Shown piece after piece: positions 1-11,877 of a stretch of 64,000 nt of DNA; position 1 is the stretch's first letter; each line of letters opens with the position of its first letter. The DNA comes from Acidiphilium rubrum. GTDB taxonomy: Bacteria; Pseudomonadota; Alphaproteobacteria; Acetobacterales; Acetobacteraceae. The notes under the pieces were generated by a model. It did not search any database and was not told the origin of the DNA. It saw only the letters and a list, made by a program, of their open reading frames with translations. Location: contig NZ_FTNE01000007.1 of assembly GCF_900156265.1 (NCBI RefSeq), positions 62,001 to 126,000 on the forward strand. Reading direction: 5' to 3'. Position numbers and translations under genes: made by a program.

Positions 1-2845
<2,845 letters not shown>

Positions 2846-2898
2846 GATCTCCGATCATACCTCGCTGAAAATTAGGCCATCTGATCAATTTCAGAAAT

Positions 2899-2930
2899 AA
2901 CTTGACCGAGCAGTCAGGTTTGGTCAAGTT
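2899..2930. promoter_or_regulatory. RutR-like operator between tetR-hydA and preT
   Basis: The spacer between the divergent arms contains a perfect 9-bp inverted repeat, AACTTGACC (2899-2907) and GGTCAAGTT (2922-2930), with 14 bases between. Inside it the hexamers TTGACC (2902), AGTCAG (2912) and GGTCAA (2922) recur every 10 bases. The first pair has the same spacing as the known RutR site TTGACCA-N2-TGGTCAA. It lies 27 bases before the preT start. Binding by the adjacent TetR protein is inferred. Confidence 0.6.
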
Positions 2931-2956
2931 CATTTCGGTCACGGAGGCTCCCTGGT

Positions 2957-4324
2957 ATGAACGATAGGTCCGTCCCGGATGCATTGTTGTCGCCGCCCGA
3001 TATCGCCTGTTCCCGGCTCGATCCGGTGCGGCTCGAAACCCTGTTCGCCGATATCCACCCCGCTTTGTCGCCCGACCAGGCCGCCATCGCGGCGGCGCGC
3101 TGCTATTTTTGTCACGACGCCCCATGCATCGCCGCCTGCCCGACCGGCATCGACATCCCCGGCTTCATCCGCGGCATCGCCACCGGCAATCTGACCGGCG
3201 CGGGTCAGCGCATTCTGAAATCGAACATCCTCGGCGGCTCCTGTGCCCGGGTCTGCCCCACCGAAATTCTCTGCGAGGGTGCTTGCGTGCGGACGGCGCA
3301 GGAACAGCAGCCGGTCGCGATCGGCGCACTGCAACGGGTCGCGACCGACCATGCGATGCGCGCACCGCAAAGCTTCAAGCGTGCACCCGCCACCGGGCGG
3401 CATGTCGCCATCGTCGGCGCGGGACCCGCCGGGCTCGCCTGCGCCCACGCGCTCGCGCTGCGTGGCCACGCCGTCACGCTGTTCGAGGCGCGCGACAAAC
3501 CGGGCGGGCTCAATGAATACGGCATCGCCGCCTATAAGCTGACCGATGATTTCGCCGCGCGCGAAATCGCCTTCATTCTCGGCATCGGCGGCATCACCGT
3601 GAAAACCGGCCAGCGCCTTGGCCGTGACATCGACCTGCCAACCCTTCGTCAGACGCATGATGCCGTGTTCATCGCCCTCGGTCAGGCCGGGGTGAAGGCG
3701 CTGGCGCTGCCGGGCGAAGATTTGCCGCAGGTGATCGATGCGGTCGATTTCATTGCCGGCCTGCGCCAGAGCCATCCCGCCGCTGTCGCGATCGGGCGGC
3801 GCGTCGTCGTGATCGGCGGCGGCAACACCGCGATCGATGCGGCGACCCAGGCCAAACGCCTCGGCGCCGAACTCGTGACCATTGTCTACCGGCGCGACCG
3901 CGCGGCGATGGGTGCCACCGGGGCGGAACAGGACTGGGCGCTGACCAACGGCGTCGCACTCCGGCTGTGGGCCACGCCGGTCGCGTTCGAAGGTGAGGGC
4001 GCGCTCCGCGCCGTCCGCTTCGCGCGCACCGCACTCGACCCGGCCGGCACGCTGCACGCCCTGGCGGATCACTTCACGATCGAGGCGGACATGGTGCTCA
4101 AGGCGGTCGGCCAGACCCTGGTGGCGGGCGATGCAACCGGCCCCGCCCTGCACGCCAACCGCATCCTGATCGATCCGCTCACCCATGCCACCAGCCTGCC
4201 CGGCGTGTTCGCCGGCGGCGATTGCGTCGCCGGCACCGATCTCACGGTTCGCGCGGTGCAGGACGGCAAATGCGCCGCCGCCGCGATCGATCGTTTTCTT
4301 GATCAAGGGGCGCATCATGGCTGA
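2957..4324 (+). CDS. preT: NAD(P)-dependent dihydropyrimidine dehydrogenase, PreT subunit
   Basis: A 455-residue flavin oxidoreductase, the electron-input subunit of bacterial dihydropyrimidine dehydrogenase, which reduces uracil and thymine. The N-terminal Fe-S domain has cysteines at about 49, 52, 57, 61 and again at 96, 100, 106, 110 (GGSCARVCPTEILCEGACV). An FAD Rossmann fingerprint VAIVGAGPAGLA follows at about 150-161 and a second nucleotide fold, VVVIGGGNTAIDAA, at about 276. It ends with GGDCVAGTDLTVRAVQDGK, typical of this glutamate-synthase-small-subunit-like family. The stop overlaps the preA start by 8 bases. First gene of the rightward preT-preA-NCS1 operon. Confidence 0.93.
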   Translation: MNDRSVPDALLSPPDIACSRLDPVRLETLFADIHPALSPDQAAIAAARCYFCHDAPCIAACPTGIDIPGFIRGIATGNLTGAGQRILKSNILGGSCARVCPTEILCEGACVRTAQEQQPVAIGALQRVATDHAMRAPQSFKRAPATGRHVAIVGAGPAGLACAHALALRGHAVTLFEARDKPGGLNEYGIAAYKLTDDFAAREIAFILGIGGITVKTGQRLGRDIDLPTLRQTHDAVFIALGQAGVKALALPGEDLPQVIDAVDFIAGLRQSHPAAVAIGRRVVVIGGGNTAIDAATQAKRLGAELVTIVYRRDRAAMGATGAEQDWALTNGVALRLWATPVAFEGEGALRAVRFARTALDPAGTLHALADHFTIEADMVLKAVGQTLVAGDATGPALHANRILIDPLTHATSLPGVFAGGDCVAGTDLTVRAVQDGKCAAAAIDRFLDQGAHHG

Positions 4325-5612
4325 TCTTCGCACCAGCTTTGCCGGCATCCGCGCGCCCAACCCATTCTTCCTCGCCTCCGCGCCGCCGACCGACAAAGCC
4401 TATAACGTCGAGCGCGCTTTTCGCGCCGGCTGGGGCGGCGTGGTGTGGAAAACCCTGGGTGAAGACCCACCGGTGGTCAACGCCAGCAGCCGCTACGGCG
4501 CGCTCGGCTTCCAGGGTGAGCGCCTCGCCGGGCTCAGCAACATCGAACTGATCACCGACCGCCCGCTGGAACTCAACCTGCGGGAAATCACCGCGGTCAA
4601 GCGCAATTGGCCCGATCGCGCGATGATCGTGAGCCTGATGGTGCCCTGCACCGAATCCAGCTGGCAAGCGATCCTGGCGCGTGTCGAGGAGACCGGCGCC
4701 GATGGTGTGGAGCTCAATTTCGGCTGCCCGCACGGCATGTCCGAGCGCGGCATGGGCGCGGCGGTCGGGCAGGTGCCGGAGTATGTCGAAATGGTCACGC
4801 GCTGGTGCAAGCAGCACACGCGGATGCCCGTCATTGTCAAACTCACGCCCAACATCACCGATATCCTGATCCCCGCGCGCGCCGCCCGGGCCGGCGGTGC
4901 CGACGGGGTGGCTCTGATCAACACCATCCAGTCGATCGTCGGTGTCGATCTCGACAGTATCGCCCCGCTGCCGGCCGTCGATGGTCTCGGCACGCACGGC
5001 GGCTATTGCGGCCCGGCGGTCAAACCGATCGCGCTGCGCATGGTCGCGGACATCGCGCGCGATCCCGCGATGGCCGGCCTGCCGATCTCGGGCATCGGCG
5101 GCATCGCCACCTGGCGCGACGCCGCCGAGTTCATCGCCCTCGGTGCGGGCATGGTGCAGATCTGCACCGCCGCGATGCATTACGGATTCCGCATCATCGA
5201 TGATCTGACCGATGGTTTGGCGAACTGGATGGATAGCAAACACCACGCGACCATCGCTGATCTGCGGGGCAGGGCGCTCGGCAATTATGTTCCCTGGCAC
5301 GACCTCAACCTCGCCTGGAAGACCATCGCCCGGATCGATCAGGCCAGCTGCATCGGCTGCGGCCTGTGCCACATCGCCTGCGAGGATACCGCGCACCAGG
5401 CCATCGTTGCGCGCCGCGGCGATGGGCCGCGCACCTATGAGGTGATCGAGGCGGAATGCGTCGGCTGCAACCTGTGCCATCACATCTGCCCGGTCACCGG
5501 CTGCATCACCATGCAGCCGCAAACCGCCGGCCTGCGCCAGACGTGGCAGGATCACCCCAACAACCCGCTTCGCCACACCCCAGCAGTCCCCAACGCCGAG
5601 GCCCTGACATGA
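4317..5612 (+). CDS. preA: NAD-dependent dihydropyrimidine dehydrogenase, PreA subunit
   Basis: A 431-residue FMN/Fe-S catalytic subunit that reduces uracil/thymine (first step of the reductive pathway). The N-terminal dihydroorotate-dehydrogenase-like barrel has ELNFGCPHGMSERGMG and KLTPNITDI. Two [4Fe-4S] ferredoxin motifs sit at the C-terminus, CIGCGLCHIAC from about residue 345 and CVGCNLCHHICP from about residue 381. I chose ATG at 4317 (MADLRTSF) because AAGGGG precedes it. The loop that is ACGQ in mammalian dihydropyrimidine dehydrogenase, with a catalytic Cys, reads AVGQ here; from memory other bacterial PreA proteins also lack this Cys, which I could not check. The stop overlaps the next start (ATGA). 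Confidence 0.93.
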   Translation: MADLRTSFAGIRAPNPFFLASAPPTDKAYNVERAFRAGWGGVVWKTLGEDPPVVNASSRYGALGFQGERLAGLSNIELITDRPLELNLREITAVKRNWPDRAMIVSLMVPCTESSWQAILARVEETGADGVELNFGCPHGMSERGMGAAVGQVPEYVEMVTRWCKQHTRMPVIVKLTPNITDILIPARAARAGGADGVALINTIQSIVGVDLDSIAPLPAVDGLGTHGGYCGPAVKPIALRMVADIARDPAMAGLPISGIGGIATWRDAAEFIALGAGMVQICTAAMHYGFRIIDDLTDGLANWMDSKHHATIADLRGRALGNYVPWHDLNLAWKTIARIDQASCIGCGLCHIACEDTAHQAIVARRGDGPRTYEVIEAECVGCNLCHHICPVTGCITMQPQTAGLRQTWQDHPNNPLRHTPAVPNAEALT

Positions 5613-7117
5613 CCCGTGCGACCGACGCCCAAACCGACCTGACCAATGCCGACCTTGCCCCCACCACGGCGGCGCAGCGCAGTTGGCGTTGGTATCATTT
5701 CGTCGCGCTCTGGATCGGTATGGTCATGTGCATCCCGTCCTACACGCTGGCTTCGAGCATGATCGGCGCCGGCATGTCGTGGTCGGAGGCGGTGCTGACG
5801 GTTTTCCTCGGCAATCTGATCGTGCTGGTGCCGATGCTGCTGATCGGCGATGCCGGTGCGCGTTACGGCATTCCCTACGCGGTGCTCGCCCGTGCCTCGT
5901 TCGGCACCACCGGGGCCAGGCTGCCCGCGATGATGCGCGCGCTGGTCGCGTGCGGCTGGTATGGCATTCAGACCTGGTTCGGCGGTGAAATGATCTACAC
6001 GCTGGGTGGCGTGTTGGTTGGCCATCCGATCGGCGGTGCGCCGATCCCGGTGCTCGGCATCAATGCTGCCCAACTGGTCTGCTTTCTGCTGTTCTGGGCG
6101 ATCGAGCTTTGGTACGTGCTGCATGGCATCGAGGCGATCCGTAAGCTCGAGACCTACACCGCACCGGCCAAAATCGTGATCTGCGCGCTGCTGCTGGGCT
6201 GGGTCTACCATAAGGTTGGCGGCTTTGGCCCGCTGCTCGACAAACCGTCCGCCTTCGCCGCCGGTGGAACGAAGGCCGGGCAGTTCTGGGCGGTGTTCTT
6301 TCCCTCGCTCACCGCGATGGTCGGCTTCTGGGCGACGCTTGCGCTGAACATTCCCGATTTTACGCGCTTTGCCAAAACCCGCGCCGATCAGGCGATCGGT
6401 CAGGCGATCGGGCTGCCGGTGCCGATGGGGCTGCTCGCGGTGTTCTCGGTGCTCGTCACCTCGGGCACCGTGGTGATCTATGGTGCCGCCATCTGGGACC
6501 CGGTGACCCTGGCCGGCAAAATGAGCGGCGCGGCCGTGCTGCTCGCGCTGGTGTTTCTTCTGGTCGATACCATCAGCGTCAACCTTGCGGCCAATCTGGT
6601 CGGCCCCGCCTATGATTTTTCGTCGCTCAGCCCGCGTCATGTCAGTTACCGGACCGGCGGCATGATCACCGCGGTGATCGCGATCGTGATGATGCCCTGG
6701 AAGATCCTGGCTTCGACGCATGGCTACATCTTCACTTGGCTGATCGGCTATTCCGCGCTGCTCGGCCCCATCGCCGGGATTCTGATCGTCGACTATGTGT
6801 TCATCCGCAACCGGCGGCTCGATGTCGCTGATTTATATCGAGCGAACGGCCGCTACACCTATCGCGGTGGCTGGAACCTCGCCGCACTCGCGGCGTTGAT
6901 CCTGAGCATTCTGCCCAATCTGCCCGGGTTTCTGAACGCGGCGTTTCCGGCGAGCTTCACCCATGTCGCGCCGCTGTTCGTCACACTTTACACATATTCC
7001 TGGTTCGTCGGGCTCGTGATCGCATCGGTGATCTATGCGGGGCTGATGTGGGGCGTGCGGGTGGCCGAACAGCGCGAAGCTGCGCCCGCGCTTGCCACCG
7101 GCGATGCCATGCGGTGA
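5609..7117 (+). CDS. NCS1-family permease (uracil/hydantoin/allantoin type)
   Basis: A 502-residue inner-membrane carrier with about 12 hydrophobic segments. The N-terminus RSWRWYHFVALWIGMVMCIPSYTLASSMI and the stretch ACGWYGIQTWFGGEMIY are characteristic of the NCS1 nucleobase:cation symporters. The ATG at 5609 overlaps the preA stop by four bases (ATGA), so all three rightward genes form one transcript. Context points to uptake of uracil, thymine or a hydantoin. The stop codon overlaps the start of a 12-bp tandem repeat. Confidence 0.92.
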   Translation: MTRATDAQTDLTNADLAPTTAAQRSWRWYHFVALWIGMVMCIPSYTLASSMIGAGMSWSEAVLTVFLGNLIVLVPMLLIGDAGARYGIPYAVLARASFGTTGARLPAMMRALVACGWYGIQTWFGGEMIYTLGGVLVGHPIGGAPIPVLGINAAQLVCFLLFWAIELWYVLHGIEAIRKLETYTAPAKIVICALLLGWVYHKVGGFGPLLDKPSAFAAGGTKAGQFWAVFFPSLTAMVGFWATLALNIPDFTRFAKTRADQAIGQAIGLPVPMGLLAVFSVLVTSGTVVIYGAAIWDPVTLAGKMSGAAVLLALVFLLVDTISVNLAANLVGPAYDFSSLSPRHVSYRTGGMITAVIAIVMMPWKILASTHGYIFTWLIGYSALLGPIAGILIVDYVFIRNRRLDVADLYRANGRYTYRGGWNLAALAALILSILPNLPGFLNAAFPASFTHVAPLFVTLYTYSWFVGLVIASVIYAGLMWGVRVAEQREAAPALATGDAMR

Positions 7118-7151
7118 TCCAGCGCCCGATCCAGCGCCCGATCCAGCGCCC
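7116..7151. repeat. 12-bp tandem repeat, three copies
   Basis: GATCCAGCGCCC is repeated three times head to tail, followed by a degenerate fourth copy (GATCCGGCG...). The array begins inside the stop codon of the NCS1 permease gene, so it does not change the protein. It is probably slipped-strand expansion; no function is evident. Confidence 0.8.
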
Positions 7152-7183
7152 GATCCGGCGGGGCCGCGACGTGCGTTCATTCC

Positions 7184-7200
7184 ATCCGGTTTTTCCGGAT
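7184..7200. terminator. Possible hairpin downstream of the preTA-NCS1 operon
   Basis: ATCCGG-TTTTT-CCGGAT forms a six-pair stem with a T5 loop 67 bases after the permease stop. There is no T-run after the stem, so this is only a weak terminator candidate. Confidence 0.3.
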
Positions 7201-7330
7201 GCCGGTGCCGCGTGCGCGATCATTGTGCTGTCCGGGCGCGGGATTCTTGCCACGGCTTGAGGGATCGGCCTAAACCTCCGGTAACGGCTCCGGCATCGGG
7301 GCCATGAAACCGGGAGGTCCAAGCCACGCC

Positions 7331-7558
7331 ATGTCATCACCCGATTGGTCATCACGCGAGCCGGAGCCGGAGCGCGGCAGACGCGTGTCCGCCTGGCGGT
7401 TTCTGCTGCTCATCCCGTTCATCGGCACGCTGTGGGTGCCGTTCTACAACCACGCCCTTCCGGCGGTGTTCGGGTTTCCGTTCTTCTACTGGTATCAGCT
7501 GGTAGCCGTGCCGCTCTCGGCGGTGATTATCTTCATCGTTTATAAAGCCGAGAGCTGA
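7331..7558 (+). CDS. DUF3311 small membrane protein, symporter partner
   Basis: A 75-residue protein with two hydrophobic segments (FLLLIPFIGTLWVPFYN and FFYWYQLVAVPLSAVIIFIVYK). This is the layout of DUF3311 proteins, which are regularly encoded just before sodium:solute symporters. The stop is only 10 bases before the symporter start, so the two form an operon and probably a complex. ATG 7331 was preferred over ATG 7304 because GGGAGG lies between them, although its spacing to 7331 is rather long. The N-terminal 20 residues are polar and acidic. Confidence 0.8.
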   Translation: MSSPDWSSREPEPERGRRVSAWRFLLLIPFIGTLWVPFYNHALPAVFGFPFFYWYQLVAVPLSAVIIFIVYKAES

Positions 7559-7568
7559 GGGCAGGACC

Positions 7569-9101
7569 ATGGATATCGCGATCGTCATTTTTGCGGTTCT
7601 ACTCGTGCTCGTGCTCGGCCTGGGGTTTGCCGCCGGGCGTTGGCGCAGCGGGGACATGACCAGGCTCGATGAATGGGGCCTCGGCGGGCGACAATTCGGG
7701 GTGATCATCTCGTGGTTTCTGATCGGCGGGGATATCTACACCGCCTACACCTTCATCGCGGTGCCCGCGCTGATGTTCGGTGCCGGGGCGCTGGCGTTTT
7801 TCGCGGTGCCGTACACGATTGTCGCCTACCCGATCCTGTATGTGATCTTTCCGAAATTATGGCGCGTCTCCGCCAAGCACGGCTTCGTCACCGGGCCGGA
7901 ATTCGTGCGCGGACGCTACGGCAATCGCTATCTGGCGCTCGCGGTGGGGATAACCGGCATCGTCGCGACCATGCCGTATATCGCGCTGCAACTGGTGGGA
8001 ATGCAGACCGTGATCGGCGGATTGGGGATCACCGGGGCGGGATTCGGCGCGCATCTGCCGCTGATCATCGCCTTTCTGGTTCTGGCGGCGTTTACCTTCA
8101 CCTCCGGCCTGCGCGCGCCGGCGATGATTGCGATCGTCAAGGATCTGTTGATCTATCTGACCATCATTGTCGCGATCATCGTCATCCCAGCCGAACTCGG
8201 CGGGTTCGGCGCGATTTTTGCAAAAATCGCGCCGGCCAAGCTGCTGCTGCCCAAGCCGCCGGCCGGCAGCGGCGGGCTCTATTCCGGCTACGCCACCCTC
8301 GCACTCGGCTCGGCGATGGCGCTGTTTTTATACCCGCACGCAACCACCGGCGTGCTCTCGGCGCGATCGAGCGAAGTGGTGCGGCGCAACGCGGTGATCC
8401 TGCCGGCCTACTCGCTGATGCTCGGGCTGATCACGCTGCTTGGAGCCATGGCGGTCGCGTCGGGCGTTGCGACCATGCCGCAATTCGCGGCCGGGTTTAA
8501 GGAATTCGGCACCAATTTCGCGGTCCCCGCCTTGCTGATCCACACTCTGCCGCCTTGGTTCGTCGGCATCGCGTTCGCCGCCATCGCGATCGGCGCCCTG
8601 GTGCCCGCCGCCATCATGGCGATCGCCTCCGCGAACATCTTCACGCGCGACATCTGGCGCCAGTTCATCAACCCGCGCGTCACCGCCGGACAGGAATCGA
8701 TGGTCGCGCGGCTGTTTTCCATCGTGATGATCATCGGCGCGCTCGCCTTCATCTTCGCGCTGCCGCTGAAATACGCCATCCAACTGCAATTGCTTGGCGG
8801 CATCTGGATGATCCAGATTTTCCCCGCCATCGTGTTCAGCCTGTTCACGCGCTTCTACAACGGCTGGGCCCTGCTGGTCGGCTGGGCCTGCGGCATCGGC
8901 CTTGCCACGCACTACGCACTACTCAATCACCTGGCAGGATCGATCTACCCGTTCCACATCGCAGGCTATACCTTCCCCTGCTACATCGCGATCGCGACCT
9001 TCATCGTCAACGTCGTCGTCTCGACCGCGCTATCCCCGATCTTCCACGCCTTCGCCTCTGACCGTATCCACGACGTCACGACCGAGGCCGATTACGGATG
9101 A
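7569..9101 (+). CDS. Sodium:solute symporter family (SSS) permease
   Basis: A 510-residue polytopic protein with about 13 hydrophobic segments. The N-terminus has the family-type LDEWGLGGRQFGVIISWFLIGGDIYTAYTF and AKHGFVTGPEFVRGRYG. SSS proteins paired with DUF3311 often carry monocarboxylates (MctP-like), but the substrate is not determined here. GGCAGGACC before ATG 7569 is a plausible ribosome-binding site. The gene is followed by a large inverted repeat that could end the transcript. Confidence 0.88.
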   Translation: MDIAIVIFAVLLVLVLGLGFAAGRWRSGDMTRLDEWGLGGRQFGVIISWFLIGGDIYTAYTFIAVPALMFGAGALAFFAVPYTIVAYPILYVIFPKLWRVSAKHGFVTGPEFVRGRYGNRYLALAVGITGIVATMPYIALQLVGMQTVIGGLGITGAGFGAHLPLIIAFLVLAAFTFTSGLRAPAMIAIVKDLLIYLTIIVAIIVIPAELGGFGAIFAKIAPAKLLLPKPPAGSGGLYSGYATLALGSAMALFLYPHATTGVLSARSSEVVRRNAVILPAYSLMLGLITLLGAMAVASGVATMPQFAAGFKEFGTNFAVPALLIHTLPPWFVGIAFAAIAIGALVPAAIMAIASANIFTRDIWRQFINPRVTAGQESMVARLFSIVMIIGALAFIFALPLKYAIQLQLLGGIWMIQIFPAIVFSLFTRFYNGWALLVGWACGIGLATHYALLNHLAGSIYPFHIAGYTFPCYIAIATFIVNVVVSTALSPIFHAFASDRIHDVTTEADYG

Positions 9102-9133
9102 GGTCTGGGGGCTGGGGACGGTTAAGCAAGCAA

Positions 9134-9322
9134 GGCCAGGGGGCTCTGCCCCCTGCACCCCCGCTAAGGGCGGAGCCCTTAGAACCCGCTAGTTTTAGGC
9201 AAGGGGAGGGCGCTGCCTCGGATTTTCCGTCGATCTGGCCTCGACAGCCCTCCCCTTGCCTAAAACTAATGGATTTTAAAGGCTCCGCCTTTAACGGGGT
9301 CCAGGGGCAGAGCCCCTGGCCT
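9134..9322. repeat. Long imperfect inverted repeat (about 75-bp arms)
   Basis: The left arm 9134-9210 and right arm 9248-9322 are reverse complements with scattered mismatches, separated by about 37 bases. Each arm contains two smaller palindromes, such as CAGGGGGC-TCT-GCCCCCTG and CTAAGGGC-GGA-GCCCTTAG, so the whole can fold into a branched cruciform or RNA. It fills most of the 259-base gap between the symporter and the TetA-like gene, which run the same way. It may be a strong terminator or a MITE-like dispersed element. Confidence 0.8.
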
Positions 9323-9360
9323 TACTTATTTACCGGCGCCCCAACCCCCAACTCCCATCC

Positions 9361-10590
9361 ATGATCAGCCGCGTGGCGGGGCGGCGGGATGCGGCGTTTG
9401 GGTTTATCATGGCCACGATTTTGTTGGACATGTTGGCGATGGCGATTGTGTTGCCGGTGTTGCCGAAGCTGGTTTTGGGGTTGGTGTCCGGCAATGTGGT
9501 GTTGACGGCGCATGTATTCGGGTTTTTTGGCGCGGCGTGGGCGGCGATGCAATTTGTGACAGCGCCGGTGTTGGGGGCGTTGTCGGACCGGTTTGGCCGG
9601 CGGCCGGTGATTTTATTTTCATGTCTGGGGCAGGCGGTTGATTTTGCGGTGATGGCGTTGGCGCCGGATGTGGCGTGGTTGTTTGTCGGCCGGATTTTAT
9701 CGGGGGCATCGTCGGCGAATATAGCGGCGGCGAATGCGTATATTGCGGATGTGACGCCGGCGCAGCGGCGGGCGGCGGCGTTCGGGGTTTCGGGTGTCGC
9801 GGCGGCGCTGGGGTTTGTGTTGGGGCCGGCGCTGGGCGGCATTTTGGGCGGCATTTCGTTGCGGCTGCCGTTCTGGTTTGCGGCGGGTCTGGCGCTTGCG
9901 AATTTTTTGTATGGGTTGGTGGCGTTGCCGGAATCCCTGTCGCGCCGGGCGCGCACGCGGCTGAGTTGGCGGGGGTTGAATCCGTTATCGGCGCTGGGGT
10001 TTTTCAGGCGGCCGCGGATAGCCGCACCGGCGAGTGTGTATGCGTTGGGAACGCTGGCGTTGCAGGCGGTGCCTTCGGTGCTCGTGCTCTATGTGCAGGA
10101 CCGATATGGCTGGTTGCCGCTCGAAATCGGGTTGACCCTGGCGGCGGCGGGGGTGGGGTTTGCCTTGGTCGGCGGGTTGCTGGTGGGGCCGGTGGTGCAT
10201 CGGTTCGGCGAGGTACGGGCGCTGGCGATGGGGTTGGCGGGTGGTGCGATCGGGTTTCTGATTTTTGGTTTTGCCCGGCACAGCATGGTGTTCTGGCTGG
10301 GTGTACCGGTGTTTTCGCTGTGGGGATTGGCGATGCCGGCGGTCCAGGGCGTGATGGCGCATCGGGTAAGCGATGCCGAGCAGGGGCGGTTGCAGGGGTT
10401 GCTGGCGAGTTTGACCGGGCTGACCGCGTTGATCGGGCCGCTGTTGTTCACCTCGGTGTATGCGAATTGTCTCGGGCCCGGCGGCGTGGCGACTGTGTGG
10501 ACGGCGGGGTTGCCGCTGGTGGTCGCGAGTTTGCTGCTGGTGGCTTCGGTGGGGCCGGCGTTGCGGTTGCGCGGCGGTTCAGCGGGGTGA
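9361..10590 (+). CDS. MFS drug efflux transporter, TetA/TCR type
   Basis: A 409-residue 12-helix carrier. The start FGFIMATILLDMLAMAIVLPVLPKLV and the motif A loop GALSDRFGRRPVIL are those of the tetracycline-resistance branch of the MFS. The second-half repeat follows RFGEVRALAMG. Codon choice differs from most neighbours: leucine and valine are very often TTG and GTG, and the coding strand is rich in G and T. This may mean recent transfer or simply local strand composition. Its 3' end overlaps the convergent sulfotransferase-like gene by 12 bases. The substrate is unknown. Confidence 0.85.
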   Translation: MISRVAGRRDAAFGFIMATILLDMLAMAIVLPVLPKLVLGLVSGNVVLTAHVFGFFGAAWAAMQFVTAPVLGALSDRFGRRPVILFSCLGQAVDFAVMALAPDVAWLFVGRILSGASSANIAAANAYIADVTPAQRRAAAFGVSGVAAALGFVLGPALGGILGGISLRLPFWFAAGLALANFLYGLVALPESLSRRARTRLSWRGLNPLSALGFFRRPRIAAPASVYALGTLALQAVPSVLVLYVQDRYGWLPLEIGLTLAAAGVGFALVGGLLVGPVVHRFGEVRALAMGLAGGAIGFLIFGFARHSMVFWLGVPVFSLWGLAMPAVQGVMAHRVSDAEQGRLQGLLASLTGLTALIGPLLFTSVYANCLGPGGVATVWTAGLPLVVASLLLVASVGPALRLRGGSAG

Positions 10591-11760
10591 CGACGGTGCA
10601 GGCGCGGGGGCTGAGCCGGGTTCGTTGAAGATTTTGTTGATGACGCGATCGGCGACCCTGCGGCGGTAGCGGTGTGCTTGTTGGAGGCGATCGAGGATGC
10701 GGGCCGAGAGCGGGATGGTCGTGTTTTCGAGCCCGATTGCGGCGAGCCAGGCGGGCAGGTCCGCGGTTTCGGGCGTTGTGATGGCGCACTGGGTTTCGAA
10801 CGAAAACAGCGCTTCGAGCGGAATTTCGGATGCCGGGCGGACCATGTGAGCGGCTTCGAGCCCATTGGTTGATAATTGCCATTCCGCGCAGAGCGCCCGG
10901 TTGCCCGGGCCGAAGCGTCTGGCGAAGCGCTGTTGCAGATCGGCGCTGCTGGTGGACTGATCCGCACTGGCGGCGATGCGCATGATGCGGTTGCGCTCGA
11001 TCGGCGAGGGCCGCTGGCCGGTGCGGTTGCGATGGAACGTATAGAGCGCGGTTGGGGTTGGTTGGCGCTGGTTGGCGGCTTCGCGACCGGGGCTTGGTTG
11101 CAGCACATCGGTGAGGCCGAACAGGGCAGCGAAATCGGCGACGATGCCGCCGGGGCCGAGGTCGTGGTAGTTGCGCAGGATGATCGTGGCATCGGTGCTC
11201 GCCCGCAGCGGGGCGAGGGCACGCTGATAGTCGAAGCAATGCACCGCCTCTTCGAACCGGCGGTGGCCGGTTTGCAGGATTTCATCGGCGTGGCGTTCGT
11301 AATCGGTGCCGATGCCGTGTTTGATCAGTTCGAGGAACAGGGTTTCGGCATACGCAATCTGGTTGCGAAGGTAGATGACCAAAACGAGTTTCCGGCCGGC
11401 TTGGCCCGCCAGACCGTGCAGGATGGCGGGACCGTCGGCGCCGGTCAGCAAGGTTTCGAACTCCTCGCTCGACAGGATAACATCGCCTGCAAATCCTGCG
11501 ATTTCGGCGAGCATGGCAGGAGGATCGCCATGCGCGGGGTTGCAGAGCTGGTGGCGGACCATGTGCCAGGCCAGGTTGTGGTGCGCGCTGCTGCTGGGGT
11601 CGCTGCTGATCCGGCCTGGTCGGTCCCGGCTTCCGGCGCAAGGATAGAGGAACCCGGCGGCGCGTAATCGTGTTTCGCTTGACCGCAGCGTTGCCTGCAG
11701 GGCGGTGCTGCCGGTTTTATGAAAGCCGCAATGGATGATCAGCCTTGGGTCGCCCTGCAT
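10579..11760 (-). CDS. Sulfotransferase-like P-loop protein
   Basis: About 393 residues. The N-terminal RLIIHCGFHKTGSTALQATLRSS matches the phosphosulfate (PAPS)-binding P-loop of sulfotransferase-family proteins, usually followed as here by strand-helix repeats (VILSSEEFETLL, KLVLVIYLRNQIAYAETLFLELI). The C-terminal half is more variable and ends with a Pro/Ala-rich tail. ATG 11760 was chosen; GTG codons at 11763 and 11781 are in frame and possible. Acceptor unknown; such genes often modify glycans or lipids. It stands alone, convergent with the TetA-like gene. Confidence 0.65.
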   Translation of the reverse strand: MQGDPRLIIHCGFHKTGSTALQATLRSSETRLRAAGFLYPCAGSRDRPGRISSDPSSSAHHNLAWHMVRHQLCNPAHGDPPAMLAEIAGFAGDVILSSEEFETLLTGADGPAILHGLAGQAGRKLVLVIYLRNQIAYAETLFLELIKHGIGTDYERHADEILQTGHRRFEEAVHCFDYQRALAPLRASTDATIILRNYHDLGPGGIVADFAALFGLTDVLQPSPGREAANQRQPTPTALYTFHRNRTGQRPSPIERNRIMRIAASADQSTSSADLQQRFARRFGPGNRALCAEWQLSTNGLEAAHMVRPASEIPLEALFSFETQCAITTPETADLPAWLAAIGLENTTIPLSARILDRLQQAHRYRRRVADRVINKIFNEPGSAPAPAPSSPR

Positions 11761-11877
11761 CACGATTGGGTTGCCTCTCACGCGATGTGATGCAGTTCGA
11801 TATCACGCAATTTAAGATTGTGTAAATGGATTCAACTTATCCGGTGTGCGGCATCCGAAACCCCTTGCCGGTCCGGG

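Noticed and set aside
2939-4396. A 485-codon antisense frame over preT
   Set aside because: preT is unmistakable with its Fe-S, FAD and NAD motifs; the opposite frame is low-complexity and lacks a ribosome-binding site.
7118-7303. Short frames over the 12-bp tandem repeat as a Pro-rich peptide gene
   Set aside because: They consist of the repeat itself with no initiation signal or conserved sequence.
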